Below are positions 1 through 6,928 of a stretch of 23,168 nucleotides of DNA, piece after piece. The notes below the pieces were generated by a model, which was given only the letters and a program-made list of their open reading frames with translations, had not been told where the DNA came from and did no database searches. The position numbers were made by a program, and so were the translations under genes. Within the stretch, counting starts at the first letter, position 1; the number at the start of each line of letters is the position of its first letter. This stretch comes from Rhizobiales bacterium CCH3-A5. GTDB lineage: Bacteria > Pseudomonadota > Alphaproteobacteria > Rhizobiales > Beijerinckiaceae. The stretch covers positions 1 to 23,168 of the forward strand of contig LSIB01000128.1 in NCBI GenBank assembly GCA_001556025.1. The letters run 5' to 3'.

Positions 1-13
1 GAATCCCGGCCGG

Positions 14-727
14 TCAATTATCGGAATGATGGCCGGTCGGAATCGGAATCCGCAGGATATCCTCGACGCTTGCCTTCACGCTCTCGGCAAGCATGCGTTT
101 GCGGCGTTCGAGAGCGGCTGCCATCCGGCTCTTGAACCACTCACAATAACCCTTGGGATTTGAGCGTGGCCAGTCGTCCGTGACGGCGGTGTAGGTCGCA
201 CCGTCTTTATCGGTGATGGCGATCGCGGTCGTGGTCCAGCGAGCGTCGAGGCCGCGAGATTCCAGCAGGATGCGGGCGCTTTGGACATTCGGAAGGGCGG
301 GCACCACATCCATGTGGAACTGGGCGCCATCGGCATAGTCGAGGACCCAGCAGCGGCGACCCTCGCGCAGCGGCTTGTTCATGCTCTGCGCCTTGCGATA
401 GGCCTCGATCTCCACGCCGAGCAGGGTCTTGAGCTGCTGCTGCGTCAGCGAGGTCTTGCCGAGCTTCTGAAACTCGCAAACCGAATCGACATCATACTCC
501 TCCGCGTCGTTTGAGGGCCGGATGGTCGTGCCGAGACGGAATGACCCCTGCACGTAGATCTTCGGGCCGTACTGCCGGACGGTCGATGTGTCGCGGTGCA
601 GCCAGTCCCCCAACGACTTGTAGCTCCGCTCGGCCTGCTCGTACCGGCTGGATGGCACGCTCAGTTCTTCGGCAAGGTCCTCGAGGAATTCCTCGCTCTC
701 GCGGGTACGCGTCAGCTTGTCCACCAT
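14..727 (-). CDS. CD-NTase (CBASS cyclic-oligonucleotide synthase), C-terminally short
   Basis: Predicted CBASS nucleotidyltransferase, which in this family makes a cyclic nucleotide signal on phage infection. Numbered from an upstream in-frame Met, 20 residues before the start chosen here, the polymerase-beta-type core shows QGSFRLGTTIRP (G81, S82), the metal-binding pair in EYDVDS (D99, D101) and the third carboxylate in FHMDVVP (D160). I start at the ATG at 727 because GGGAGG lies just upstream; this gives 237 residues. CD-NTases of this type usually run to roughly 370-400 residues with a helical C-terminal half. Here the reading frame leaves family-like sequence after KASVED and stops at 14-16, so the protein is truncated or frameshifted. 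The divergent neighbour is a Cap5-type effector, which suggests the CdnG group (3',2'-cGAMP in the characterised pair), but clade and product are inference. Cap2/Cap3 accessory genes are not in the window. Confidence 0.82.
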   Translation of the reverse strand: MVDKLTRTRESEEFLEDLAEELSVPSSRYEQAERSYKSLGDWLHRDTSTVRQYGPKIYVQGSFRLGTTIRPSNDAEEYDVDSVCEFQKLGKTSLTQQQLKTLLGVEIEAYRKAQSMNKPLREGRRCWVLDYADGAQFHMDVVPALPNVQSARILLESRGLDARWTTTAIAITDKDGATYTAVTDDWPRSNPKGYCEWFKSRMAAALERRKRMLAESVKASVEDILRIPIPTGHHSDN

Positions 728-799
728 CGGCCTCCCAAGTGAAGCCCAGGCACCGCATGTGGATTGTCGAACTGCGCGGTTGAGCATTGAGGATGAAAC

Positions 800-828
800 G
801 TGAACATTATACTGAACTCGATCGGAAC
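800..828. promoter_or_regulatory. Shared divergent promoter box between CD-NTase and Cap5
   Basis: In the 107-bp gap between the two CBASS genes, the plus strand at 808-813 reads TATACT. The overlapping minus strand at 811-806 reads TATAAT, a perfect -10 hexamer. No convincing -35 was found for either direction. The box is flanked by TGAAC at 801-805 and 813-817, with GGAAC at 824-828, which could be an operator. A plus-strand transcript from this box would start near 820, which favours the Cap5 ATG at 835 over starts further upstream. Promoter function is inferred from hexamer similarity only. Confidence 0.4.
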
Positions 829-834
829 TTCATC

Positions 835-1968
835 ATGGCAAAAACACAAATCCCAAACAAAATTCAGGTCGCCCTTTGGGCGAAAGCCGCCGGGCACTGC
901 GAGTACCGTGGCTGCAACGAGGATCTCATCGGCGACCTGATCGCCGGCCGCGAGGATGGGAAGTTCGGCTTTATTGCCCACATCGTCGCCGACAGCGCTG
1001 ACGGCCCGCGCGGCGACGTGATTCGCTCACCGCTGCTCGCCAAGAACCTGAGCAATCTCATGCTGCTTTGCGCGAAGCATCATAAGGGCGTGGACGTCGA
1101 TTATCTCGCAGATCATCCGGAGAATGTCCTCCTTGGGATGAAGGCGGAGCACGAGGACCGGATCGCCATTGTGACGGGCATGGCGCAGGAGCGCGCCGCT
1201 CACGTGCTGCGGTTCGCAGCAGACATCGGACAGAGGGACGCTCTCGTTTCGACCCGGTCGATCTTCATGGCGATGCCGCCGGACCGGCATCCCGCAGAGG
1301 GGCGCACGATCGACATCGAGCTGGTAGGATGTGACTATGCCGATCACGAAGCGAGTTATTGGACTGTCCAGCAGGACAACCTGCGGCGCGTTTTCGCACG
1401 CAAGGTGAAAGAGCGGATTGAGCAGAAGGAAATAAGACAGCTCAGCGTTTTTGCTCTCGCGCCGCAGCCCCTTCTGATCGAGCTTGGACATCTATTGGGT
1501 GACATCGTTCCGGTCACTGTCCACCAGAGATATCGCGAGCCGGCGACGTGGCGTTGGCAAGCTGAGCAGCCAGCTATCACGTTCCAAGTCGGTAAGTATT
1601 CCGGCCCACCGGAGGCTGCGGTCGCGCTGAAGCTGGCGCTCAGCGCAACCGTCTCGGACGATAGGATACGGGCGGTGCTTGGAGACAATGTCGCAATCTG
1701 GTCGTTGACCGCGGAAAATCCGCACAACGACATTATGCGGCGGCCCGAAGACTTGGTTGAATTCAAGCGCCATCTCCGACGGCTGCTGGACCGTATCAAG
1801 GCCGTCCACGGCGAGACGGCCACGATCAACGTCTTTCCGGCATTGCCGAATTCCGCCGCGGTCGAGGTGGGACGAGTACTGATGCCGAAGGCTGACCTGC
1901 CGCTGCGCATCTATGATCAGAACCGCACTGAAGGCGGCTTCATTCCAACGTTGACGGTTGCCGGGTAA
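835..1968 (+). CDS. cap5: Cap5-type CBASS effector: HNH endonuclease fused to SAVED domain
   Basis: Predicted CBASS effector of 377 residues. SAVED domains bind the cyclic nucleotide made by the partner CD-NTase; in Cap5 this activates the HNH domain to degrade DNA and abort infection. The N-terminal 90 residues show CEYRGC (C22, C27), AHIVAD (H49), then [12 protein letters not shown] (N74, C79, H82/H83), the expected HNH layout. Residues about 150-375 look like SAVED, with a characteristic C-terminal run around [15 protein letters not shown] and [14 protein letters not shown]. In-frame starts exist at 787 (TTG) and 793 (ATG), but the conserved domain begins with [11 protein letters not shown] and the likely -10 at 808-813 lies between, so I choose ATG 835. 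It is divergent from the CD-NTase and looks intact. Confidence 0.88.
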   Translation: MAKTQIPNKIQVALWAKAAGHCEYRGCNEDLIGDLIAGREDGKFGFIAHIVADSADGPRGDVIRSPLLAKNLSNLMLLCAKHHKGVDVDYLADHPENVLLGMKAEHEDRIAIVTGMAQERAAHVLRFAADIGQRDALVSTRSIFMAMPPDRHPAEGRTIDIELVGCDYADHEASYWTVQQDNLRRVFARKVKERIEQKEIRQLSVFALAPQPLLIELGHLLGDIVPVTVHQRYREPATWRWQAEQPAITFQVGKYSGPPEAAVALKLALSATVSDDRIRAVLGDNVAIWSLTAENPHNDIMRRPEDLVEFKRHLRRLLDRIKAVHGETATINVFPALPNSAAVEVGRVLMPKADLPLRIYDQNRTEGGFIPTLTVAG

Positions 1969-2195
1969 CCGAACAGCCAGCAAGCCGACCTTCCTAACGT
2001 CAGCTATGGGCCAACTGCGGCCATCTCAGCTCCCTCGCGATAGCGACTGGACTTCGTCGTGCTGTCGAGCATTGGTGTCCCTGACGGCGCGGCGGTGAGC
2101 GCGACGATGTCCTGATGACCCTGCCGGCGTTGCGCCGAGGCGGGGTCGCGCTGGTGACGGGATGATCCCGTTTTCCAACGTGCATGGAGCTTTTG
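1969..2195. other. Gap between Cap5 and the recombinase cassette
   Basis: A 227-bp stretch with no convincing gene on either strand; the short minus-strand frames here are arginine- and serine-rich and unconvincing. Its only clear structure is a small hairpin at 2157-2171. The stretch may hold the promoter of the DUF3489-DUF2924-recombinase operon, but I see no good -35/-10 pair. It also marks the boundary between the CBASS genes and the mobility cassette. Confidence 0.5.
2157..2174 (+). terminator. Short hairpin with T tract upstream of DUF3489
   Basis: ACGGGA at 2157-2162, loop TGA, TCCCGT at 2166-2171, then TTT. This resembles a weak intrinsic terminator about 190 bp after the Cap5 stop, but it also lies only 22 bp before the next start codon. 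It could equally be a leader structure or operator. The stem is six base pairs, so terminator strength would be modest. Confidence 0.3.
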
Positions 2196-2606
2196 ATGTC
2201 TCACCGAAGCCGCAAGATTGCCGCCGCCGATGGGCCTGCCGAGGCAGAAGTCTCTGACACTAACCTGACCTCAGCAGACATGACCCAGGGGTCGCCTGAA
2301 TCGTCAACCGCGCACGGTGTATCCGCAGCGCAGGAGCGCGCGAGGATCGCTCCGGAATCGGCGTCTGGCAAAGTGGCACCGCGTCCCGGCAGCAAGCTCA
2401 GCCTCGTGCTGGGTTTGCTGGAGTCGCCCGAGGGCGCCAGCCTAGTCCGGCTGGTCGAAGTGACTGGCTGGCTGCCGCACACGACCCGAGCCGCGCTGAC
2501 CGGCCTGCGCAAACGTGGCTACGTCGTGTCCAGCGAGAAGGCGAAGGGTGCTGATGAACGATCGCTCAGCATCTATCGCGTCACGGCTGGAAAGGTCGCG
2601 TCATGA
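2196..2606 (+). CDS. DUF3489 domain protein of a recombinase cassette
   Basis: 136-residue protein. The first 65 residues are low-complexity, rich in Ser, Ala and Glu. From PRPGSKLSLVLGLL onward it matches the DUF3489 pattern: a winged-helix-like fold with TGWLPHTTRAALTGLRKRGY and a final short beta segment ending SIYRVTAGK. The function is unknown; a DNA-binding role is inferred from the fold-like pattern. The ATG at 2196 is preceded by GGAG at 2186-2189 with a six-base spacer, which is better than the in-frame ATG at 2184. The stop overlaps the next start in ATGA, so the cassette is translationally coupled. This gene commonly accompanies DUF2924 and a serine recombinase in alphaproteobacterial mobile regions (from memory). 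Confidence 0.8.
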   Translation: MSHRSRKIAAADGPAEAEVSDTNLTSADMTQGSPESSTAHGVSAAQERARIAPESASGKVAPRPGSKLSLVLGLLESPEGASLVRLVEVTGWLPHTTRAALTGLRKRGYVVSSEKAKGADERSLSIYRVTAGKVAS

Positions 2607-3091
2607 GCCGGGTCGCCAACCGCACTGCAACTGCCCGTGTCATTGGGTCGTCGATCGCAGAAGAACTGGCGGCCCTGCACAGCGCCCCATTCGACGAACT
2701 GCGCGCCCGCTTCCGCAGGCTCTACCGCCGGGCCGCACCCGCTGGTTTGTCGCGCGAACTGATCGCCCGGCTAATTGCTCATCGGCTCCAGGAGCAACAC
2801 TTCGGCAAGCTCGATGAGGAGCTCAGCCGCCACCTTGGCAGTCTTGGTCGCGGCAATGTCGCGCGCCGCCGCATCAAGACCGGCTCGGTGCTGGTGCGCG
2901 AATATGAGGGGGTGACGCATGAGGTCGTCATTGTTCCCGGAGGGTTTCTCTGGAACGGCAAGACCCATGGCAGTCTGTCGATCATCGCAAAGCGCATTAC
3001 CGGCACGAGCTGGAATGGACCGCGCTTCTTCGGTCTGCGTCAGGGCCAGATTAAGCAGCTTGCCCTACCACCGACGCAAGGAGCAACGTGA
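2603..3091 (+). CDS. DUF2924 domain protein of a recombinase cassette
   Basis: 162-residue protein of the DUF2924 family, with no known biochemical role. The N-terminal half is helical and basic, with FRRLYRRAAPAGLSRELIARLIAHRLQEQ. The C-terminal half has the family's beta-rich segment: TGSVLVREYEGVTHEVVI, then GFLWNGKTHGSLSIIAKRIT, then TSWNGPRFFGL. It starts in a four-base ATGA overlap with DUF3489, and its stop overlaps the recombinase ATG by one base in TGATG. This very tight packing, together with the recombinase, suggests an accessory factor in recombination or its control; that role is inference. Length and motifs look complete. Confidence 0.85.
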   Translation: MSRVANRTATARVIGSSIAEELAALHSAPFDELRARFRRLYRRAAPAGLSRELIARLIAHRLQEQHFGKLDEELSRHLGSLGRGNVARRRIKTGSVLVREYEGVTHEVVIVPGGFLWNGKTHGSLSIIAKRITGTSWNGPRFFGLRQGQIKQLALPPTQGAT

Positions 3092-4587
3092 TGCGCGAGA
3101 CTGCAGCCAAGCCGCAGCGCTGCGCGATCTACACCCGCAAATCGACCGAGCATAATCTCGACCTCGCCTTCAACTCGCTCGATGCGCAGCGGGAGGCCTG
3201 CGAAGCCTATATCAAGAGCCAGGCCCATGAGGGCTGGAGCCTCGTTCCCGATCGCTTCGACGATGGCGGATTGTCAGGTGCCTCTTTGGAGCGCCCTGCC
3301 CTGCAGCAACTGCTTGAGGCGGTTCGCGCCAGGCGGATCGATATCATTGTCGTCTACAAGGTCGATCGGCTAACGCGCTCGCTTGCCGACTTCGCCAAGC
3401 TGGTCGAACTTTTCGATGAGCACAGCGTCTCGTTTGTCTCGGTGACGCAGTCGTTCAATACGACGACCAGCATGGGTAGGCTGACCCTGAACGTGCTGTT
3501 GTCCTTCGCGCAGTTCGAACGAGAGGTCATCGGCGAGCGGGTCAGGGACAAGATCGCAGCCTCAAAAGCCAAAGGGCTTTGGGTCGGCGGTCCGATCCCG
3601 CTGGGCTATCGCAGCGTGAAGAAGCAGTTGGTGGTCGTCGAGTCTGAGGCTGCGCTGGTGCGCGACATCTTCCAGCGCTACTGCGACCTCGGCTCGGTTG
3701 GCGCGGTCGCTGAGGCTCTCGATCGTGACGGGATCAGGTCCCGGCAGGGAAATGCGTTCAGGGTCGGCGCGCTCGCCCATCTTCTGAAGAACCGCTTCTA
3801 TCGAGGCGAGATTGTCTGGCGCGGCGTCGCTTATCCCGCCGAGCACCTACCCATCGTCGAAAGCGAGCTCTTCGATCAGGTCCAGCGCGACATGGCGGCC
3901 GCTGCAATCGATCGCAAGGCTAGATCGTCCAGCTCGGCGTTTCCGCTGGCTGGCCTCCTTCATGACGATGCCGGCAACCGGATGAGCCCCAGCCATGCGC
4001 GCAAGAACGGCGTGCGCTACCGCTACTATGTCTCGCAGGCCGTGCTACAGCATCGCAAAGGGGCGGCCGGGTCAGTTGCGAGGGTCTCGGCGCCCGAGAT
4101 CGAAGAAGCGGTGCTGGCGAAGGCGAGGGTAGATGATATCACCCGCGTCACTCTTCACCCCGATCGCATCACCATCGACTGTCGATCCAACGATGATGCA
4201 GACGGTGCGGCCGAAGATCTCGGTGTGATCATTGCACCGTTCTCCTGGCAGCCTCAGGGCCGGCGCAAGGGCATCGCTCACCAGCCCTCGCAACACGCAA
4301 GACTGGACCAGGATACGGCGCAGGAAATCCTAACGATGATCGCGCAGAGCCGCCGCTGGATGTCTGGGCTGATCGACGGGTCGCTCGCCTCGACGGATGC
4401 GATCACCGAGAGCGAAGGCATGGGCGAGCGCAATGTTCGAAAACTCCTGCCGCTCGCTTGCCTCTCGCCCACCATCATCCGAGCCATCGCCGATGGTGCC
4501 GCGCCAGCCAATCTGACAGTCAGCCGGCTGACGGCAGCCCTGCCCCACGATTGGGTCAGCCAGGAACAGCGGCTACTCTCCGGATGA
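3091..4587 (+). CDS. Large serine recombinase / site-specific integrase
   Basis: 498-residue recombinase. The N-terminal resolvase domain (about residues 10-155) has CAIYTRKSTEHN with the nucleophile S18, NSLDAQREACEAYI, VDRLTRSLADFAKL and LLSFAQFEREVIGERVRDK. A central recombinase domain (about 170-290) contains IPLGYR and LLKNRFYRGEIVW, followed by a segment with NRMSPSHARKNGVRYRYYVS. Such enzymes cut and rejoin DNA at att or res sites through a phosphoserine link. I choose ATG 3091 because AAGGAG at 3078-3083 is seven bases upstream; GTG 3088 is possible but worse spaced. It is the last gene of the three-gene cassette, closed by a strong terminator, and the probable mover of this accessory block. 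It looks intact. Confidence 0.93.
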   Translation: MRETAAKPQRCAIYTRKSTEHNLDLAFNSLDAQREACEAYIKSQAHEGWSLVPDRFDDGGLSGASLERPALQQLLEAVRARRIDIIVVYKVDRLTRSLADFAKLVELFDEHSVSFVSVTQSFNTTTSMGRLTLNVLLSFAQFEREVIGERVRDKIAASKAKGLWVGGPIPLGYRSVKKQLVVVESEAALVRDIFQRYCDLGSVGAVAEALDRDGIRSRQGNAFRVGALAHLLKNRFYRGEIVWRGVAYPAEHLPIVESELFDQVQRDMAAAAIDRKARSSSSAFPLAGLLHDDAGNRMSPSHARKNGVRYRYYVSQAVLQHRKGAAGSVARVSAPEIEEAVLAKARVDDITRVTLHPDRITIDCRSNDDADGAAEDLGVIIAPFSWQPQGRRKGIAHQPSQHARLDQDTAQEILTMIAQSRRWMSGLIDGSLASTDAITESEGMGERNVRKLLPLACLSPTIIRAIADGAAPANLTVSRLTAALPHDWVSQEQRLLSG

Positions 4588-4611
4588 AATTGACCTAATG
4601 CCGGATACATT

Positions 4612-4638
4612 GGCGCGCGGGATACCGCGCGCCTTTTT
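4612..4638 (+). terminator. Intrinsic terminator after the recombinase
   Basis: A perfect nine-base-pair GC stem, GGCGCGCGG at 4612-4620 and CCGCGCGCC at 4625-4633, has a GATA loop and is followed by five T residues. It lies 24 bases after the recombinase stop and closes the cassette transcript. Confidence 0.85.
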
Positions 4639-4871
4639 GCTTGTGCGACCGGATTGTCGAACCGGTCTCTGCGCAAAGGTCTGCGAACCGGTCTGTCGCC
4701 AATCCCCGCGGAACACGGAAAAGCCACCCGCCAGACCGGAGCTAGAAATCGGTCGGAAAACGCGGATAATTGGCCAGCCTTGGCGCCCTCAGACCGACGG
4801 CCCCTAGCTAACCCTCGACACTGTCGCAGGAAGTGCCGCCGGGGCAAAATGTCTGGTTCGGCGGGTATGGC
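4639..4871. other. Non-coding junction between recombinase and tRNA-Gln, with GACCGG-type repeats
   Basis: 233 bp with no supported gene. CGAACCGGTCT occurs twice, at 4658-4668 and 4684-4694, 26 bp apart. GACCGG at 4647-4652 is inverted relative to CCGGTC at 4662-4667. Clustered direct and inverted repeats beside a serine recombinase gene could be its recombination site or an operator. No copy of the tRNA 3' end, which would mark an att site, is visible here. The tRNA-Gln 3' end faces this stretch. Confidence 0.4.
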
Positions 4872-4946
<75 letters not shown>

Positions 4947-5093
4947 CCGGTGCGCGCCTTCTAGAATGCGGCGCGCCCTTGCGCAACCGGCCACGCGACC
5001 CATGCGACGCCGCGCCGGGATAAATCGTCGGGGGCCGCGCGGGCGCTGTTGCATCGCCGGGCGGCGCTGGCTATAAGCCCGCCATCACATGAT

Positions 5094-5170
5094 CGGAGTG
5101 TAGCGCAGTCTGGTAGCGCACTACGTTCGGGACGTAGGGGTCGCAGGTTCAAATCCTGCCACTCCGACCA
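5094..5170 (+). tRNA. tRNA-Pro (CGG anticodon)
   Basis: The acceptor strand CGGAGTG at 5094 pairs with CACTCCG, then discriminator A and an encoded CCA ending at 5170, 77 nt in all. The anticodon stem CTACG/CGTAG encloses the loop TTCGGGA, giving anticodon CGG for the proline codon CCG. The T arm reads GGTTCAAATCC. The D arm contains AGCGCAGTCTGGTAGCGC. Confidence 0.96.
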
Positions 5171-5477
5171 GTGATCTAAATGAGATAGCTTTTCCCGAAA
5201 GCTCTCGGCTACCGAATGTTCCGACTGCTTGAGACCGCATGCAAACGGAATCGATTGGTCACACCGCGTCAACGGCACAGCACTTCCAGCCTGCCGTTGA
5301 CGGCAATCATTCCTAGCTAAAGTGGACAACACACGGCAAAACTGCGTCATCTTTCGCGGCGCTCGGGCACGATTCCACCCAGAAAAGTGAAGATTTCTGC
5401 AATATATTGCCCTGACTAGCTTTGTGGCTTTGAATCTCAGATGCATTAGATTTTTGCTACACACAGGAGAGCTGGAG
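5171..5477. other. Low-GC intergenic stretch with an 11-bp inverted repeat
   Basis: 307 bp of visibly lower GC than the flanks and no supported gene. The clear structure is a perfect inverted repeat: CGTCAACGGCA at 5267-5277 and TGCCGTTGACG at 5292-5302, with a 14-nt spacer and no T tract, so it looks more like an operator or stem-loop than a terminator. AT-rich sequence at about 5395-5460 probably contains the promoter of the gene starting at 5478. Confidence 0.45.
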
Positions 5478-5837
5478 ATGGCCGAGAATGATCAACCGGT
5501 GGCTGGCATTAGAATTCGCAATTCTACAGACGGCACGATCAAAAATAACCAGATACGAGGCTATGATTTAGGGATAGATGCTGCGGACATCGTTCGAACG
5601 GTGTTCGAGGGCAACGTGATCGACCGTGACTATGCAGAGGCGGAGGGGCGGCTTCGTAGCACGGTCGAACTGATGTCAAAGATGGTGAAAGAAGGCGCGG
5701 AACCCAGCACTCGGACAGCCTCAGACGCTGCTGATAAAACTGGACTTTGGAACTGGGCCAAGGACCACGGCTTGCCCATGACTCAACTGGCCGAAAAGCT
5801 AATGGAGCTTTACGACCGTTTCTTCCCACCCGGCTAA
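5478..5837 (+). CDS. Hypothetical protein with beta-helix-like N-terminus
   Basis: 119-residue protein that I do not recognise as a named family. Residues about 8-48 contain GIRIRNSTDGTIKNNQIRGY followed by DLGIDAADIVRTVFEGNVID. The spacing of N-x-I, G-x-x-x-N and V/I residues resembles turns of right-handed parallel beta-helix proteins. The remainder is predicted mostly helical and amphipathic (LRSTVELMSKMVKEG, then MTQLAEKLMELYDRFF). There is no signal peptide or membrane segment. I choose ATG 5478 because AGGAGA at 5465-5470 is seven bases upstream; an in-frame start at 5424 has no such site. The gene and its leader are lower in GC than their neighbours and sit just past two tRNA genes, which suggests horizontal acquisition. 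Function is unknown. Confidence 0.65.
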   Translation: MAENDQPVAGIRIRNSTDGTIKNNQIRGYDLGIDAADIVRTVFEGNVIDRDYAEAEGRLRSTVELMSKMVKEGAEPSTRTASDAADKTGLWNWAKDHGLPMTQLAEKLMELYDRFFPPG

Positions 5838-5937
5838 CGCGAGGCTTGAGCGCCGATCCTATCGGAGCCGCATCTTGAACTGTGCGAATACCGCTCTGTC
5901 GTGTAAGAGCTTGCGTCGATCAGGAGCGCCGCCGACC

Positions 5938-6075
5938 ATGAAACGCCTCACCATTCTGCTTGGCCTCTTCGCCGTCTCCATCGCGCTCGCGGGCTGCGAC
6001 AAATGCGGCGATCCGGTGAAGTTCTTCAGCGCCGGTCCAGACAAGGCCTGCGGCGACACCAGGCCGGCCGGCTGA
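5938..6075 (+). CDS. Tiny predicted lipoprotein
   Basis: 45-residue protein with a clear lipoprotein signal: MKR, a hydrophobic stretch LTILLGLFAVSIA, and lipobox LAGC with the acylated Cys at position 20. The mature part is only 26 residues and holds two further Cys (in DKCGD and DKACGD). The residue after the lipid Cys is Asp, which in enteric bacteria signals inner-membrane retention; whether that rule holds here is unknown. AGGAG lies at 5922-5926, eleven bases before the ATG, somewhat far. A strong terminator follows. The gene is short, but signal peptide, ribosome site and terminator together support it. Function is unknown. Confidence 0.65.
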   Translation: MKRLTILLGLFAVSIALAGCDKCGDPVKFFSAGPDKACGDTRPAG

Positions 6076-6093
6076 AAGCCAAGCTGCCCATAA

Positions 6094-6127
6094 CGAAAAG
6101 GCCGGAGCGTGAGCTCCGGCCTTTTCG
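6094..6127. terminator. Bidirectional intrinsic terminator
   Basis: A 15-bp stem, CGAAAAGGCCGGAGC at 6094-6108 and its exact complement at 6113-6127, with a GTGA loop. The A run on one side and T run on the other make it work on both strands. It lies between the convergent lipoprotein gene and bioY, so it probably ends both transcripts. Confidence 0.9.
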
Positions 6128-6147
6128 ATTCGCCTTCTGGCGGATGG

Positions 6148-6774
6148 TCAGCCGCGCCTGCCGATCAGCGACCAGCCTGCTCCGGTGAAGCAGGCCGCCA
6201 GCGCGACCTTGAGCGCATCGCCGATCAGGAAGGGCTGCACGCCGAACAGGAAGGCCTTGTCGACGCCCAGGCCCGTCGCGCCGCTCGCCATCTGCGCGCC
6301 CAGCGCGAGCCAGAGGAAGCCGGCGCTCATCATCACGATCTCCGCCAGCGCCATGCCGCCGACCAGGCGCAGCCAGGACGCACCGCGCTTCGCCGCCCAG
6401 CCGGCGATCGCGGCCATCGCCACGAAACCGATCAGGAATCCGCCGGTCGGGCCCATCAGGTAAGCGAGGCCCGGTGCGACGGGCGGCGTGTTGGTGAACA
6501 CGGGCAGGCCGAAAAGACCGTAGCCGATATAGAGCAGCACCGTCGCCGCGCCGAGCCGCGAGCCATAGGCCGCGCCGATCGAGAGCACGGCCAGCGTCTG
6601 CAACGTCATCGGCACCGGCCAGAACGGCAGCTTGATCTTGGCGGCAAGCACCATCAGCAGGCTGCCGGCGACGGCCAGCGCGAGATTGCGCAGCAGTGCG
6701 GCGCGCGCGCTCGACACGGCGGGCAGCGCCGCATGCGCAAGCGTCGGGGCGTGAAGGGAAGAGCTCTGCGCCAT
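6148..6774 (-). CDS. bioY: Biotin transporter BioY
   Basis: 208-residue membrane protein of the BioY family, the substrate-binding S component of biotin ECF transporters; in many alphaproteobacteria it may act alone. After a short cytoplasmic N-terminus come about six hydrophobic segments. Family signatures are visible: AKIKLPFWPVPMTLQTLAVL, YIGYGLFGLPVF, then PTGGFLIGFVAMA, and the final FLIGDALKVALAA. The ATG at 6774 has AGGA about nine bases upstream. No bioM or bioN ATPase or T-component gene lies adjacent. A half-match to the BioR box (TCTATA, about 50 bases upstream) is too weak to call a site. The length is normal for the family. Confidence 0.93.
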   Translation of the reverse strand: MAQSSSLHAPTLAHAALPAVSSARAALLRNLALAVAGSLLMVLAAKIKLPFWPVPMTLQTLAVLSIGAAYGSRLGAATVLLYIGYGLFGLPVFTNTPPVAPGLAYLMGPTGGFLIGFVAMAAIAGWAAKRGASWLRLVGGMALAEIVMMSAGFLWLALGAQMASGATGLGVDKAFLFGVQPFLIGDALKVALAACFTGAGWSLIGRRG

Positions 6775-6928
6775 GGCATTGGTCCTGTCGATTCCGGCCG
6801 CGCTTTGCAGCCGCGTCAAACCGTCTATAGGAAATGCCGCAACGCCCCACAAGCGCCCGGCCCGGTGCGCGGATAGGCAACCCGGCAGGCGCACTGCGCC
6901 GGCATCTGCGCCTGCGGATCGGAAGACG

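Noticed and set aside
1..4870. Prophage
   Set aside because: A recombinase and defence genes are present, but no structural, replication or lysis genes are seen.
6815..6835. BioR operator upstream of bioY
   Set aside because: Only TCTATA of the ten-base palindrome TTATCTATAA is present.
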